Assembly (NCBI RefSeq): GCF_000407185.1
Contig: NZ_KE136481.1
Coordinates: 62,001 to 126,000 of the forward strand
Origin: Enterococcus malodoratus ATCC 43197
GTDB taxonomy: Bacteria; Bacillota; Bacilli; Lactobacillales; Enterococcaceae
DNA length: 64,000 nucleotides
Direction: 5' to 3'
The position numbers were made by a program, and so were the translations under genes. Below are positions 26,569 to 36,988 of this stretch, piece after piece. Under the pieces are notes generated by a model. The model was not told the origin of the DNA. It saw nothing but the letters and a program-made list of their open reading frames with translations, and did not search any database. Every line of letters starts with the position of its first letter. Within the stretch, counting starts at the first letter, position 1.

Positions 26569-27670
26569 GTTTATCCAACGCTTTAATCAGTATTGTCCTG
26601 AGTGGTTGGCTGAAGAAGGCGATCCAGTCGGCTTGCATATCGGTACGTTGAATAAAGAAGTCGATCGAATTATGATGGGTCTAGATGTTCGACCTGCTGT
26701 CGTGGAAGAGGCGATTGAAAAGAAGATCGATTTATTGATCGTTAAGCACCCACCGATTTTTCGTCCGCTTTCTCGTCTAACTACGGATGATGTGCAGACG
26801 AAAATGTATGCTGATCTGATCAAAAATGACATTGCAGTTTATGCGGCTCATACAAACATGGATATTATTCATAATGGACTGAATGATTGGTTCTGTGAAA
26901 TGTTAGAAGTGGTTGATACAAGTTACTTGATCCATACGCATACTGTGAAAATGAAAAAGTTAGCGGTCTATGTCCCACAAACGGATGCTAAAAAAATGCG
27001 TGAAGCATTGGCTAAAGCTGGTGCAGGCGAGCAAGGAAATTATCAAGCGACATCTTTTACTGTAAATGGTACTGGACGTTTCACACCGAATGAAGAAGCG
27101 AATCCAACAATTGGTTCGTCAAATGTCCCTGAGCAGGTTCAAGAAAGTAAAATCGAAGTGATTTTTCCTGAAACGAAGCAAACTGACATAGTTGCAGCAA
27201 TGTTAGCTGCACATCCTTATGAGGAGCCAGCTTACGATATTTATCACCTGGATAATTTAGCAGAAAACTTCGGAATCGGTCGAGTTGGTGAGTTGAAGGA
27301 AGCGATGTCGACAGAAGACTTTATCGCAAAAGTAAAAGAGGTTTTTGTTTTAGAAGGTTTACGTGTGGTTTATCCGCACGACTCAAAGAAAAGTATTAAA
27401 CGTGTAGCAATCTGCGGCGGAAGCGGAGAGAAATTCTATCGTGATGCTTTAGCAGCGAATGCGGACGTTTATATTACCGGAGATGTTTATTATCATACCG
27501 CTCATGATATGCAAGAGACGGGGATGTTAGTCATTGATCCGGGGCATTACATTGAGTCATTATGTAAAGAAAAAATGGTGGCTCTATTTGAACAATGGAA
27601 AAATGAAGAAGGGTGGAAAGTTGATTTCTTTGTATCTGAGACTTCCACCAATCCTTTTTCATTTAAATAA
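26555..27670 (+). CDS. Nif3-like dinuclear metal centre protein (YqfO family)
   Basis: The 371-residue protein has the split Nif3/GTP-cyclohydrolase-I-type-2 fold: metal-site blocks [15 protein letters not shown] and AAHTNMDI at the N-terminus, and [10 protein letters not shown] at the C-terminus. Between them sits a CutA/PII-like insert (about 135-240) ending [13 protein letters not shown], as in Bacillus YqfO. The biochemical role is unsettled; GTP cyclohydrolase annotations in databases are not well supported. ATG 26555 is chosen because AAGGAGGT lies at 26539-26546, within trmK. It is part of the trmK operon. Confidence 0.92.
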   Translation: MQGSKFIQRFNQYCPEWLAEEGDPVGLHIGTLNKEVDRIMMGLDVRPAVVEEAIEKKIDLLIVKHPPIFRPLSRLTTDDVQTKMYADLIKNDIAVYAAHTNMDIIHNGLNDWFCEMLEVVDTSYLIHTHTVKMKKLAVYVPQTDAKKMREALAKAGAGEQGNYQATSFTVNGTGRFTPNEEANPTIGSSNVPEQVQESKIEVIFPETKQTDIVAAMLAAHPYEEPAYDIYHLDNLAENFGIGRVGELKEAMSTEDFIAKVKEVFVLEGLRVVYPHDSKKSIKRVAICGGSGEKFYRDALAANADVYITGDVYYHTAHDMQETGMLVIDPGHYIESLCKEKMVALFEQWKNEEGWKVDFFVSETSTNPFSFK

Positions 27671-27693
27671 ATAGCATTAAAGGAGAGAGTAAG

Positions 27694-28923
27694 ATGTACG
27701 AAAATTTATTACCGCGTTTTTTACACTATGTTAAGACGGAAACTCGTTCTGATGCGACAAGCACCACAACACCAACAACTCAAACACAGGTAGCCTTTGC
27801 TCATGAGCTGATGAAAGAGTTAGAAGAAATCGGCATGAAGGATATTACTTACAATGAAAAAAATGGCTATGTGATTGCATCTTTGCCAAGCAACATTGAC
27901 AAAGAAGCGCGGACTATCGGATTTATCTCTCACATGGATACAGCAGATTTTAATGCTGACGGCGTTAACCCTCAAATCGTTGAAAATTATGATGGCGAAT
28001 CAATCATCAAATTGGATGCTGATGGAAAATATACATTAAATACAAAAGATTTTCCTAACCTAAAAAATTATACGGGTCAAACATTGATTACGACTGACGG
28101 TTCTACCTTGCTTGGTTCTGATGATAAATCTGGGATTGCCGAAATCATGACAGCGATGGAATATTTGATTAATCATCCAGAAATCAAACATGGCGAAGTT
28201 CGTGTTGGGTTTGGTCCTGACGAAGAAATCGGTATTGGTGCGGATAAATTTGATGTGAAACAATTCAATACAGATTTCGCATACACAATGGACGGTGGAC
28301 CAATCGGTGAATTACAATATGAAACATTTAGTGCGGCTCAAGCTGAGATCACTATGCATGGTAAAAATGTTCATCCGGGTACAGCTAAAAATACAATGAT
28401 TAATGCGTTGCAAATGGCGATTGATTTCCATAATCAATTACCAGAAGCTGAACGTCCAGAAAAAACAGATGGACGCGAAGGGTTCTTCCATTTGTTAGCC
28501 TTAGACGGTAATGTAGAGGAAGCAAAAATGACCTACATTATTCGCGATCATGATCGTGATAAGTTTGAATCACGCAAACAAATGATCACAGACATTCAAG
28601 CAAAAATGAATAGTCAGTTTGATCAAGAACGTGTAGAAATCAATATGTACGATCAATATTATAATATGGGTGAAATCATCGAAAAAGATATGAGCGTTAT
28701 CGATCTTGCAAAAGGTGCGATGGAAGAGGTTGATGTTAAACCAATTATCGAACCAATTCGCGGCGGGACTGACGGTTCTAAGATTTCATTCATGGGTATT
28801 CCTACACCAAATATTTTTGCTGGTGCGGAAAATATGCATGGACGTTTTGAGTTTGTTTCTCTACAAACAATGGAAAAAGCGGTCGATGTGATCGTGAAGA
28901 TTATTGAAAACAACGCAAAATGA
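27694..28923 (+). CDS. pepT: peptidase T (tripeptide aminopeptidase)
   Basis: A cytoplasmic dizinc exopeptidase that removes N-terminal residues from tripeptides. The 409-residue protein follows the M20B pattern: [11 protein letters not shown] supplies the first metal ligand, [20 protein letters not shown] the bridging aspartate, [12 protein letters not shown] the catalytic glutamate pair, [10 protein letters not shown] another aspartate, and [20 protein letters not shown] the C-terminal loop. Length is normal. The ribosome site AAAGGAGAGAG precedes the ATG. It lies 23 nt after the Nif3-family gene and may be co-transcribed with it; a terminator follows. Confidence 0.96.
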   Translation: MYENLLPRFLHYVKTETRSDATSTTTPTTQTQVAFAHELMKELEEIGMKDITYNEKNGYVIASLPSNIDKEARTIGFISHMDTADFNADGVNPQIVENYDGESIIKLDADGKYTLNTKDFPNLKNYTGQTLITTDGSTLLGSDDKSGIAEIMTAMEYLINHPEIKHGEVRVGFGPDEEIGIGADKFDVKQFNTDFAYTMDGGPIGELQYETFSAAQAEITMHGKNVHPGTAKNTMINALQMAIDFHNQLPEAERPEKTDGREGFFHLLALDGNVEEAKMTYIIRDHDRDKFESRKQMITDIQAKMNSQFDQERVEINMYDQYYNMGEIIEKDMSVIDLAKGAMEEVDVKPIIEPIRGGTDGSKISFMGIPTPNIFAGAENMHGRFEFVSLQTMEKAVDVIVKIIENNAK

Positions 28924-28931
28924 TTTTTTCT

Positions 28932-28970
28932 GAAAAAGCTTTGAGGAAACTTGAAGCTTTTTCTTTTTTT
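28932..28970 (+). terminator. intrinsic terminator after pepT
   Basis: A 10-bp stem GAAAAAGCTT/AAGCTTTTTC with a 12-base loop is followed by a T run. Confidence 0.9.
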
Positions 28971-29023
28971 GCTCTTTGGCATGTGGTAGGCTAGAGCAAT
29001 AAAGAAAAAAATGAGGCTAAAAA

Positions 29024-30058
29024 ATGAAATTATCAATCAATCGTAAATTGATTCTAAATATTCTTTTGTTCACAGTGATGATTGGGATAATTATTTTTGT
29101 TATCCGAGACTCGTTAGGTGATATTTTTACTGAACTGGGTCGAACTTCTTTGCCAGTGTTATTGGGGGTTACCGCTCTCGGGCTAGTTAGTCAGGTGATT
29201 GAAGGGTATACGATCAAAAATATCGCTGGGGAATTCAATCCCCAATTTACTGTTCGTGACGGTTTTTTTGCATCGGCCTATGCAACGTTTTATCGGGTGA
29301 TCACTTTCGGGACTGGCTCGATCGTATCTGAAGTCATTTATTATCATAAAAAGGAACTGACATATTCCGAGGCGACAGGAACCAGTGCCTTGCGGATGAT
29401 TACTTATAAGATAGCTTTGATGGTTTGGGCGTTAGTTTTTCTGGTGATAAAAAGCAGTGCAATTCAGGCGCACATCGCCAATGGTATTTTTCTGGTGCTG
29501 GCGGGGGTTCTCGTAACCTTGCTGATTATATCAAGTTTATTGGTTCTGAGCTTAAATATTAATGCGCAAGTTTTGTTTGTGATCATATGCAACCGACTAT
29601 TTAAGCGGCAAAAGCTGCGTGATATTGTTGATCAGTTGAATAATCAAGTGTATTCTTTACGAGGGGCGATCAAAACGTTTATTCGTGATCGAAATGCAGT
29701 CATTCGGGTATTTTGTTCGAATATGGCAAAATTGGTCGTTTGGTATTCATTGCCTTTCTTCATTTTAGTGAAGGATTATCCAGATATCGATATCTGGTTA
29801 ACCGTTGCGTTGATCAGCTTCACAGTAATTCTAGGTGGAGTCTTACCCGCACCAGGCGGGATCGGCGGTTTTGAATTCGTTTATGTTCTATTATTCCGAA
29901 ATGTTGTTGGAAAGGTTGATGCGGTATCTTCATTACTGCTTTATCGCTATGCGACTTATTTATTGCCATTTCTGATCGGAATGATCTATGTCTTATTCAA
30001 TAAGCAGCGTCAAATCAATCATGAAATCAAAGAAGCAAAAAAGGAAGTTAACGACTGA
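29024..30058 (+). CDS. flippase-like membrane protein, UPF0104/LPG-synthase TM family
   Basis: The 344-residue integral membrane protein has about eight hydrophobic helices and the family signature PAPGGIGGFEFVYVLLFR (about 275-292). This is the transmembrane domain seen in MprF-type lysyl-phosphatidylglycerol synthases, but the cytosolic aminoacyltransferase domain is absent, so it should not be called MprF. Stand-alone members are thought to move or bind lipids; the function is unproven. The C-terminus is basic (NKQRQINHEIKEAKK). It is transcribed toward the oxidoreductase gene on the other strand, and the two share a bidirectional terminator. Confidence 0.85.
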   Translation: MKLSINRKLILNILLFTVMIGIIIFVIRDSLGDIFTELGRTSLPVLLGVTALGLVSQVIEGYTIKNIAGEFNPQFTVRDGFFASAYATFYRVITFGTGSIVSEVIYYHKKELTYSEATGTSALRMITYKIALMVWALVFLVIKSSAIQAHIANGIFLVLAGVLVTLLIISSLLVLSLNINAQVLFVIICNRLFKRQKLRDIVDQLNNQVYSLRGAIKTFIRDRNAVIRVFCSNMAKLVVWYSLPFFILVKDYPDIDIWLTVALISFTVILGGVLPAPGGIGGFEFVYVLLFRNVVGKVDAVSSLLLYRYATYLLPFLIGMIYVLFNKQRQINHEIKEAKKEVND

Positions 30059-30079
30059 AATCGTTAGCTTCCTTTTTTT
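30037..30079. terminator. bidirectional intrinsic terminator
   Basis: GGAAGTTAACGA pairs with TCGTTAGCTTCC (one mismatch), flanked by AAAAAA on the left and TTTTTTT on the right, so it can terminate both the flippase-like gene and the opposing oxidoreductase gene. Confidence 0.9.
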
Positions 30080-30080
30080 A

Positions 30081-31091
30081 TTAGTAATGTACAACCAGCT
30101 TTCCGATCATTTTATCCTCTTCGACTAATTGATGAGCCTGATAAAAAACTTCAGGCGAGAAACCAGGAATAATTTTAGTCAGTGTGCTTTGAATTTTTTG
30201 CTCTTGCATTAACTGTACTAACAGTTCTAAAATTTTGCCTTGTGAAGCTATATTAAAATCATAATCTGTTTTTGCAAACATATATTCCCAATCAAAACTG
30301 CCGGATTTATTTTTTAATTTTGCCAGATCTACATCTTTGTTTGATTCGACGATCGAGCCGAGATGGCCGAAGGGCTCGAGCAATTCACTCATTTCTTCAA
30401 AATAACGATCGGTAGAATGCAGAATCAAAATGTAAGGAAGAGAAGAATAACCGATTTTCTTTAATTGTTTGGTCAAATCTTTATGATGATCAATAATATG
30501 ATCGGCACCCATTCGTTTTGACCATTCTTTGCTCTCTTTGCGAGAAGCTGTGGCAATGACTGTTAGACCAGCCCACTTTGCCAATTGAGTTGCAACTGAA
30601 CCAACACCGCCGGCACCATTGATGATTAAAATCGTACCATTATTTTGGTTTTCTTTAGGAAACAAGCCCATTTTTTCGAACAGCATTTCGTAGGCGGTGA
30701 TAAACGTTAAAGGCATTGCTGCCGCTTCATCTGTCGGAATTCCGCTTGATAATTTTGCGACGATCCGAGAATCAACTACTTGACTCTCGCTATAGCTGCC
30801 GAATCTTTTAGTCGTTCCGGCAAAAAGGACACGGTCGCCAATCTCTATATTTTTAACATCGCTGCCTAGATGGGTCACGATGCCAACGCTGTCAAAACCT
30901 AAGACATGCGGTTGAGAAGTACCTTTACCACTTTGTCTTAATTTTGTATCTACTGGGTTGATCGAGGAGGCTAAATTTTTTACGACAAGATCAAATTTGT
31001 TCAATTTAGGAAGCATCACTTCATATGTTTCAAAATGGTTTCCGTCAGATAGTCGAAACCCCTTTTCGAATCCAATCACGCGAGAAATCAT
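30081..31091 (-). CDS. MDR-family zinc-independent oxidoreductase (quinone oxidoreductase-like)
   Basis: The 336-residue protein is a medium-chain dehydrogenase/reductase: an N-terminal GroES-like domain with NPVDTKLRQSG and HVLGFDSVGIV, and a Rossmann domain with the NADPH-binding INGAGGVGSVATQLAKW (about 158-174). Catalytic and structural zinc cysteines are absent, as in the ZADH/quinone oxidoreductase branch. The substrate is unknown; quinones or unsaturated aldehydes are likely from the family. It reads toward the left, with AGAAAGAGAG before its ATG, and its promoter region is shared divergently with clpB. Confidence 0.88.
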   Translation of the reverse strand: MISRVIGFEKGFRLSDGNHFETYEVMLPKLNKFDLVVKNLASSINPVDTKLRQSGKGTSQPHVLGFDSVGIVTHLGSDVKNIEIGDRVLFAGTTKRFGSYSESQVVDSRIVAKLSSGIPTDEAAAMPLTFITAYEMLFEKMGLFPKENQNNGTILIINGAGGVGSVATQLAKWAGLTVIATASRKESKEWSKRMGADHIIDHHKDLTKQLKKIGYSSLPYILILHSTDRYFEEMSELLEPFGHLGSIVESNKDVDLAKLKNKSGSFDWEYMFAKTDYDFNIASQGKILELLVQLMQEQKIQSTLTKIIPGFSPEVFYQAHQLVEEDKMIGKLVVHY

Positions 31092-31180
31092 TGAATCACT
31101 CTCTTTCTAGTAATGAAAGAATTGTAGCATTGTTTTGTTTTTCTTCATAATAATAAACTTTGAGTTTATCGAGTTTAATG

Positions 31181-31210
31181 TTTGACCTTTACTGACCAAG
31201 GTTATATACT
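31181..31210 (+). promoter_or_regulatory. clpB promoter with CtsR operator
   Basis: TTGACC (31182-31187) and TATACT (31205-31210) are exactly 17 nt apart. The heptad pair TTTGACC-TTT-ACTGACC (31181-31197) is the reverse complement of the CtsR box, with two mismatches in the second heptad, and covers the -35 box. CtsR repression relieved by heat is the expected control. Confidence 0.8.
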
Positions 31211-31248
31211 AATATGTGTAAACTATTAATAATGTCGGAGGTATGTCT

Positions 31249-33852
31249 ATGAATATCGAAAAGATGACGACAACTTTACAAGAAACGATTGCTGAAGCAC
31301 AGCAAATTGCGGTAACGAGACACCATCAAGAGATTGATATCGTTCATGTATGGAAGATTTTTCTGCAGCCGAATCATTTTGGCCGGAATTTCTACACGGA
31401 TGCAGGGATTGATGTTGATCAGTTTGAGCGTGAAGTGGATAAGGTTTTAGATGAGTATCCAACAGTTAGCGGCGGCAATGTTCAGTATGGTCAAAATCTC
31501 AGTCAAAATCTATTTAATTTATTGAGTGAGGCAGATAAATTACGTGAGAAATTTCAAGATGATTTTCTATCAACGGAAATCGTCATTTTAGCGTTAATGA
31601 AACTAAAGAATTATCCTTTAACGAAATATTTGATTCAACAGGGATTAAATGAAAAAGAAGTACAAAAAAATATCGAGGACATGCGAGGAGGGGATCGAGT
31701 GACTTCGCAAAATCAAGAAGAGACGTATAAAGCATTAGAAAAGTATGGTGTTGATTTAGTTCAACAAGTCAAAAATGGAAAACAGGACCCAATTATCGGT
31801 CGCGATGAAGAAATTCGAGATGTTATTCGGATTCTTTCACGCAAGACTAAGAATAATCCGGTCTTAATCGGAGAACCTGGTGTTGGTAAAACAGCAATTG
31901 TTGAAGGTTTGGCCCAACGAATCGTTCGCAAGGATGTGCCGGAAAACTTAAAAGATAAGACGGTCTTTTCTTTGGATATGGGTTCGTTGATCGCAGGAGC
32001 AAAATTCCGCGGCGAGTTTGAAGAACGTTTAAAAGCTGTTTTAAAAGAAGTAAAAAAATCAGATGGGCGAATCTTACTCTTTATTGATGAAATTCATAAC
32101 ATTGTCGGAGCTGGGAAAACTGAAGGCAGTATGGATGCCGGAAATATTTTAAAACCCATGCTGGCTCGTGGTGAATTACACTTGATTGGCGCGACAACAT
32201 TAGATGAGTATCGCCAATACATGGAAAAAGACAAAGCGTTAGAACGTCGGTTCCAAAAAGTTTTAGTCAAAGAGCCAACAGTGGAAGATACGATCAGTAT
32301 TTTGCGCGGTTTAAAAGAACGTTTTGAAATTCATCATGGTGTAAATATTCATGATAATGCATTAGTCGCAGCGGCTACATTATCGGATCGTTATATTACG
32401 GATCGTTTCCTGCCTGATAAAGCAATAGATTTGGTCGATGAAGCCAGTGCCAGTATTCGGGTAGAAATGAATTCTATGCCGACTGAACTTGATCAAGTTA
32501 CTCGACGTTTGATGCAATTAGAGATCGAAGAAGCTGCTTTGAAAAAAGAAAGCGACGATGCTAGTAAAAAACGTTTAGAAAATCTGCAAGAAGAACTGGC
32601 TGATCTTCGTGAAGAAACCAATGCAATGAAGTTGCAGTGGGAAACAGAAAAAGAAGAAGTGAACGTCGTTTCTAATAAACGGGCTGAGATCGATCAAGCC
32701 AAACATGAATTAGAGGATGCCGAAAATAACTATGACTTGGAGCGTGCCGCTGTTCTTCGTCATGGAACGATTCCAAACTTAGAAAAAGAATTAGCTGATT
32801 TAGAAGAAAAGAATAAGAAAAATGACATTAAAATGGTTCAAGAATCGGTTACCGAAAATGAAATTGCCCAAGTAGTCGGTCGATTAACGGGAATTCCTGT
32901 AACCAAATTAGTGGAGGGTGAACGAGAAAAATTATTAAGTCTGAACAGCACGCTCCATAAACGTGTGATTGGGCAGGATGAGGCAGTCAATGCAGTGAGT
33001 GATGCTGTTCTACGATCACGTGCTGGATTACAAGACCCTAATCGTCCGCTGGGTTCATTTCTATTCTTAGGACCAACCGGTGTTGGTAAAACAGAGCTTG
33101 CAAAAGCGTTAGCCGAAAATCTGTTTGATTCGGAAGATCACATGGTTCGGATCGATATGAGTGAATACATGGAGAAACATTCTGTGTCTCGGCTTGTTGG
33201 AGCACCTCCAGGTTACGTCGGTTATGAAGAAGGCGGACAATTGACAGAAGCCGTTCGGCGAAATCCCTATACGATTATTTTGCTTGATGAAATTGAAAAA
33301 GCACATCCGGATGTCTTTAATATTTTATTGCAAGTATTAGATGACGGACGTTTAACGGATTCTAAGGGACGGTTAGTCGACTTCAAAAATACGGTATTGA
33401 TTATGACGAGCAACATTGGGTCCCAAGTTTTGTTAGATGGTGTGACTGCTGATGGAAATATTCCTGAAGCGACTGAAGAACAAGTTCTAAATATGCTGAA
33501 GGGTCATTTCAAACCAGAATTCTTAAACCGAATCGATGATACAATCTTATTTACACCTCTAAGCTTAGAAGATGTGAAGAGCATTGTTAAGAAAATCGTG
33601 CAGCATTTGTCACATCGTTTGGAAGAACAAGAAATTCAATTAGATATTACAGAAGACGCTAAAAGTTGGATTGCTGAAAAGGCTTATGAACCGCAATATG
33701 GTGCACGACCACTAAAACGTTTTATTACGCGTGAAGTGGAAACACCGCTGGCGAAAGAAATTATCGCTGGACGTGTATTACCAAAGACTAAGGTTTCAAT
33801 TGAACTGCTTGATGATCAACTAGTGTTTCAAAATCAACCGATAGATGATTAA
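31249..33852 (+). CDS. clpB: ATP-dependent disaggregase ClpB
   Basis: A hexameric AAA+ chaperone that, with DnaK, extracts proteins from aggregates after heat stress. The 867-residue protein has the Clp N-domain repeats (about 1-145), first AAA+ module with Walker A GEPGVGKT (about 208-215), the long coiled-coil M domain (about 405-530), and second module with Walker A GPTGVGKT (about 608-615) and [20 protein letters not shown]. It has no LGF/IGF loop for ClpP binding, so it is ClpB and not ClpC or ClpE. ATG 31249 is used because GGAGG (31237-31241) is seven bases upstream; ATG 31243 is too close to it. A CtsR site overlaps the promoter. Confidence 0.97.
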   Translation: MNIEKMTTTLQETIAEAQQIAVTRHHQEIDIVHVWKIFLQPNHFGRNFYTDAGIDVDQFEREVDKVLDEYPTVSGGNVQYGQNLSQNLFNLLSEADKLREKFQDDFLSTEIVILALMKLKNYPLTKYLIQQGLNEKEVQKNIEDMRGGDRVTSQNQEETYKALEKYGVDLVQQVKNGKQDPIIGRDEEIRDVIRILSRKTKNNPVLIGEPGVGKTAIVEGLAQRIVRKDVPENLKDKTVFSLDMGSLIAGAKFRGEFEERLKAVLKEVKKSDGRILLFIDEIHNIVGAGKTEGSMDAGNILKPMLARGELHLIGATTLDEYRQYMEKDKALERRFQKVLVKEPTVEDTISILRGLKERFEIHHGVNIHDNALVAAATLSDRYITDRFLPDKAIDLVDEASASIRVEMNSMPTELDQVTRRLMQLEIEEAALKKESDDASKKRLENLQEELADLREETNAMKLQWETEKEEVNVVSNKRAEIDQAKHELEDAENNYDLERAAVLRHGTIPNLEKELADLEEKNKKNDIKMVQESVTENEIAQVVGRLTGIPVTKLVEGEREKLLSLNSTLHKRVIGQDEAVNAVSDAVLRSRAGLQDPNRPLGSFLFLGPTGVGKTELAKALAENLFDSEDHMVRIDMSEYMEKHSVSRLVGAPPGYVGYEEGGQLTEAVRRNPYTIILLDEIEKAHPDVFNILLQVLDDGRLTDSKGRLVDFKNTVLIMTSNIGSQVLLDGVTADGNIPEATEEQVLNMLKGHFKPEFLNRIDDTILFTPLSLEDVKSIVKKIVQHLSHRLEEQEIQLDITEDAKSWIAEKAYEPQYGARPLKRFITREVETPLAKEIIAGRVLPKTKVSIELLDDQLVFQNQPIDD

Positions 33853-33887
33853 AGAAAAATGTAAACAAAAAATGGAACTTTAAACTG

Positions 33888-33930
33888 AAAAGCAAAACAG
33901 TATTTTTTCAATGCTGCTTTGCTTTTTTTT
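33888..33930 (+). terminator. intrinsic terminator after clpB
   Basis: AAAGCAAAACAGTATT pairs with AATGCTGCTTTGCTTT, allowing G-U pairs, and is followed by a T run. Confidence 0.85.
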
Positions 33931-34054
33931 CGTGAAATTAATACTTGATTAATTGGAATGAAAAAAATCAAGTGTTTCGAAACAGAAACATAACAACTTT
34001 TTCATTACACATATTACGAAGTAATGACAAATTAGTGAATTTGTAGTATTTAAA

Positions 34055-34083
34055 TTGTTTGTTAATTGTTCTTGGATTATACT
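34055..34083 (+). promoter_or_regulatory. promoter of the glucosaminidase gene
   Basis: TTGTTT (34055-34060) and TATACT (34078-34083) have a 17-nt spacer. The leader to ATG 34136 is about 45 nt. Confidence 0.65.
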
Positions 34084-34135
34084 TTTAAAGTAATTAAAAA
34101 TGAAGAGCTTTGTAAAGGTTTCTTGGAGGTATATA

Positions 34136-35008
34136 ATGAACCAGTTTAAGACTCGTACCGAAAAATACAATTATATAAGAACACAGCAGAAGGAAAAGCG
34201 GATCAAAGCGGCGAAGAGAACAGTGCCCTTATTGGGAACAGCAATGATTCTTTCACCAGGTGTTTTAGCTATGAATACCGTTAAGGCAAATGCAGCTGAA
34301 ACTAGCCAAACGCAAAATCAATCCGCATTTATTGAACAATTGGGTGCCTCAGCGATGCAGGTTTCTTCGTCAAATGACCTTTATGCATCGATCATGGTTG
34401 CCCAAGCATTAGTTGAAACTGGTTTTGGGTCTTCTCAATTGTCTAGTGCACCGTATTATAATTTATTCGGTGTGAAGGAATATAACGGCGGACCTTCCGT
34501 AACGATGAGTACGCAAGAGTATCTAGATGGTCAATGGGTAACGATGAATGAACCATTTGCCGTTTACAGCAGTTATTCAGAATCTTTCCAAGCCCATGCA
34601 AACCTATTGACAGGCTCTTATTATGCCGGAGCAAGAAAAAGTCATACCAATAGTTATCAGGATGCAGCAGTTTATTTAACGGGACGTTATGCGACAGATC
34701 CAAGTTATGCCAGCAAATTGATTTCTTTGATTCAATCGTATAATTTGACTCGTTTTGATACACCAGGAGCGGGTACAGCTGTTCAGTCAACAGAACAAAG
34801 CCAACAAGCTGAAACAACTCAAAGTACACAGCAGGCTGTTCAAACAGCTTCATCGTCTCAAGCAAGCGGACAATCATACACTGTCCAATCAGGGGACTCA
34901 ATTTGGGGAATCGCTGAAAAATTTGGCATCAGTGTGGATCAACTGTTGGCAGACAATGGTTGGAGTTCTGATTCAACCATCATGCCAGGAGATACAATCG
35001 TTATTTAA
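34136..35008 (+). CDS. secreted N-acetylglucosaminidase-type autolysin with one LysM domain
   Basis: The 290-residue exported cell-wall hydrolase has an unusually long basic N-terminus (about 1-28, many Lys/Arg), a hydrophobic signal segment (PLLGTAMILSPGVLAM) and probable cleavage after VKANA. Its GH73-type glucosaminidase domain (about 65-205) contains MVAQALVETGFGSSQLS, with Glu94 the likely catalytic acid, and NLFGVKEYNG. A Gln/Thr/Ser-rich linker (about 210-243) leads to a single LysM (about 245-290, YTVQSGDSIWGIAEKFG) that binds peptidoglycan. ATG 34136 follows TTGGAGGT. It probably trims or splits peptidoglycan during growth or separation. It is a single-gene unit. Confidence 0.9.
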   Translation: MNQFKTRTEKYNYIRTQQKEKRIKAAKRTVPLLGTAMILSPGVLAMNTVKANAAETSQTQNQSAFIEQLGASAMQVSSSNDLYASIMVAQALVETGFGSSQLSSAPYYNLFGVKEYNGGPSVTMSTQEYLDGQWVTMNEPFAVYSSYSESFQAHANLLTGSYYAGARKSHTNSYQDAAVYLTGRYATDPSYASKLISLIQSYNLTRFDTPGAGTAVQSTEQSQQAETTQSTQQAVQTASSSQASGQSYTVQSGDSIWGIAEKFGISVDQLLADNGWSSDSTIMPGDTIVI

Positions 35009-35014
35009 CTTTCT

Positions 35015-35044
35015 AAAGATGGAGCAAATTGCTCCATCTTTTTG
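35015..35044 (+). terminator. intrinsic terminator after the glucosaminidase gene
   Basis: A 10-bp perfect stem AAGATGGAGC/GCTCCATCTT with a five-base loop is followed by TTTT. Confidence 0.94.
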
Positions 35045-35246
35045 TCCGCTCAATTTTTATCAATTTCCCCTTGAATTTAACTCCTTAGTAAAGTAGGATT
35101 CTTGTAGTGAGTCAGTTCTTTTTTTTAAAAGAGTCCTGAATTATTAAGTTGAATGATTTAAAGTGGATTAAAAGTCGAAATTCTCGCATCTTTTCTCATT
35201 ATTCGTTAATATAACTTACATAAGGTAAGGAATGGAGCGAGGAAAA

Positions 35247-36176
35247 ATGACAAAAATCTATAATTCAATTCTTGATACTATCGGTGAAACACCTATCGTG
35301 AAATTAGGGCGTATGACAACTGAGGATATGGCACAGATTTACGTGAAGGTCGAATCCTTTAATCCTGGCGGCAGCGTGAAAGATCGTATTGCATTGAGAA
35401 TGATTGAAGATGCAGAAAAGAGCGGCAAATTGAAATCAGGGATGACTATTATTGAACCAACATCTGGGAATACCGGAATTGGTTTAGCGATGGTGGGTGC
35501 AGCAAAAGGCTATCCTGTAACTTTAGTAATGCCTGAGACAATGAGTATTGAACGTCGCAAATTGATGCAAGCTTATGGAGCGAACCTAGTATTAACTCCT
35601 GGACCTGATGGTATGAAAGGTGCAATCGCCAAAGCAAACGAATTGGCGAAGGAAAATAATGGATTTGTTCCAGAACAATTTGATAACCCGGCAAACCCAA
35701 AAGTTCATGAAGAAACAACTGCGAAAGAAATTGTTAACGCCTTTGAGAAAAATGGCTTAGATGCTTTTGTGGCTGGTGTTGGTACAGGTGGTACTATCAC
35801 CGGTGTGGGGAATGAATTGAAGCGCATGTATTCAGATATTAAGATTTATGCGGTGGAACCAGAGGAATCTCCTGTCTTAGAAGGTGGTCAACCTGGGCCT
35901 CATAAAATCCAAGGTATCGGTGCGGGCTTTGTCCCAAGTATTTTAAATACTAACATTTATGATGAAGTTTTAGCTGTAAGTGGTAGTGACGCAATGGAAA
36001 CTGCACGTGAAATTGCGAAAAAAGAAGGGATTCTAGTAGGGATATCTTCTGGGGCTGCGTTGTTCGCAGCAATAGAAGTGGCGAAAAAAATGAATCCTGA
36101 TCAAAAAGTATTGGTTTTATTGCCAGATAATGGTGAACGCTACTTATCTACCGAATTATTTCAATTTAACCAATAA
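35247..36176 (+). CDS. cysK: cysteine synthase A (O-acetylserine sulfhydrylase)
   Basis: A pyridoxal-phosphate enzyme making cysteine from O-acetylserine and sulfide. The 309-residue protein carries the PLP lysine (Lys45) in [13 protein letters not shown], the substrate loop [14 protein letters not shown] (about 70-83), the phosphate loop [12 protein letters not shown] (about 175-186) and the [11 protein letters not shown] end block. ATG 35247 is preferred to the upstream in-frame ATG 35232, which precedes the GCGAGGA ribosome site. A -10 like TATAAC (35210-35215) lies upstream but without a clear -35 box. perR follows 93 nt downstream with its own probable promoter. Confidence 0.95.
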   Translation: MTKIYNSILDTIGETPIVKLGRMTTEDMAQIYVKVESFNPGGSVKDRIALRMIEDAEKSGKLKSGMTIIEPTSGNTGIGLAMVGAAKGYPVTLVMPETMSIERRKLMQAYGANLVLTPGPDGMKGAIAKANELAKENNGFVPEQFDNPANPKVHEETTAKEIVNAFEKNGLDAFVAGVGTGGTITGVGNELKRMYSDIKIYAVEPEESPVLEGGQPGPHKIQGIGAGFVPSILNTNIYDEVLAVSGSDAMETAREIAKKEGILVGISSGAALFAAIEVAKKMNPDQKVLVLLPDNGERYLSTELFQFNQ

Positions 36177-36221
36177 GTTTATGAAAAACATTAATTTTTG
36201 AATCCAACTAGTATTTCCCCT

Positions 36222-36240
36222 CAGATAATAGTATCATTTT
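36222..36240 (+). promoter_or_regulatory. possible Fur/PerR-type operator before perR
   Basis: GATAATAGTATC (36224-36235) is an inverted repeat matching at 10 of 12 positions, in an AT-rich setting between possible promoter boxes. PerR proteins often control their own genes, but this is a weak match to the TTATAATNATTATAA consensus. Confidence 0.35.
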
Positions 36241-36269
36241 AATAGAGAATACAAACAGGAGGGGCTTAT

Positions 36270-36707
36270 ATGGTAAATGAGGCAGTTGATCAAGCGGTCA
36301 AAGAATTAAAGGCCGGTGGAGTCCGAATCACGCCACAACGTTATGCCATTTTAGAGTATTTGATCCAGTATCGTAATCATCCAACCGCTGATGAGATTTT
36401 TCGTTCACTAGAAAGCCGCTTCCCAAACATGAGTGTGGCGACAGTGTACAATAACTTGAGAAAATTCGTTGAGATCGGCATTGTTCAAGAAATGAACTAT
36501 GGAGATGCAGCAAGTCGTTTTGATTTCACGAATAAGCAGCATTATCATGCAATTTGTACAGAGTGCGGAAAAATCGTTGACTTTTTCTATCCTGGATTAG
36601 AAGATGTGGAGATGGCTTCGAGTAAACTGACTGGGTATCAAATCAACAAACACCGTTTAGAGGTATATGGCTTATGTCCGGACTGCCAAACAAAAGCTGA
36701 GGAATAA
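36270..36707 (+). CDS. perR: peroxide-sensing repressor PerR (Fur family)
   Basis: The 145-residue regulator aligns residue for residue with Bacillus PerR: regulatory-metal ligands His37, Asp85, His91, His93 and Asp104 are all present, and the structural zinc cysteines are at 96, 99, 136 and 139 (CTEC, CPDC). Asp85 and Asp104 at these positions favour PerR over Fur or Zur. PerR with Fe senses peroxide by oxidation of His37 or His91 and then releases DNA. The winged helix is at about 15-80 (RITPQRYAILEYL, SVATVYNNLRKF). The ribosome site is AGGAGGGG. A strong terminator follows. Confidence 0.94.
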   Translation: MVNEAVDQAVKELKAGGVRITPQRYAILEYLIQYRNHPTADEIFRSLESRFPNMSVATVYNNLRKFVEIGIVQEMNYGDAASRFDFTNKQHYHAICTECGKIVDFFYPGLEDVEMASSKLTGYQINKHRLEVYGLCPDCQTKAEE

Positions 36708-36724
36708 TTCCTCAGCTTTTTTGT
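36693..36724 (+). terminator. intrinsic terminator after perR
   Basis: An AAGCTGAGGAA/TTCCTCAGCTT stem of 11 bp with a three-base loop is followed by a T run. The left arm overlaps the perR stop. Confidence 0.95.
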
Positions 36725-36782
36725 TTTCATTTCAAATAACAAAGTTGAGCCGATTTCAAATGAGAATATTCACACAAAAACG

Positions 36783-36796
36783 TGGTAACGTTTGCA
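36783..36796 (+). promoter_or_regulatory. cre-like CcpA site upstream of ald
   Basis: TGGTAACGTTTGCA matches the cre core TGNAANCGNTNNCA at all but one fixed position. Catabolite control of alanine/threonine breakdown would be physiologically reasonable. Confidence 0.5.
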
Positions 36797-36860
36797 CCTA
36801 TTTTTATTAAAAGAACTTTTTGAAGAGAATAATAAAAACTAAAATGAAAACATTCTTATT

Positions 36861-36900
36861 TGAAAACGCTGTTATAACAGTGTTTTCAGGTATTTTTTTT
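36861..36900 (+). terminator. terminator-like hairpin inside the perR-ald gap
   Basis: TGAAAACGCTGTT/AACAGTGTTTTCA forms a 13-bp stem with one G-T pair and nearly no loop, followed by GGTA and eight T residues. It lies about 140 nt after the perR terminator and about 60 nt before the ald promoter, so it ends a transcript of unknown identity or acts as an attenuator. Confidence 0.75.
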
Positions 36901-36960
36901 TGGTTAAATTAAGGTGTTGTTTGAAAGAATGAGATATCAATAACACTTGAGGCATGATCG

Positions 36961-36988
36961 TTGCTTAAAAAAGGCATTGTGATATATT
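36961..36988 (+). promoter_or_regulatory. sigma-A promoter of ald
   Basis: TTGCTT (36961-36966) and TATATT (36983-36988) are 16 nt apart. The transcript would begin almost at the CGAAGTT/AACTTCG hairpin, which could stabilise its 5' end. Confidence 0.6.

Noticed and set aside
29024-30058. Calling the membrane protein MprF
   Set aside because: Only the transmembrane domain family is present; the aminoacyl-transferase half is missing and the length is 344 residues.
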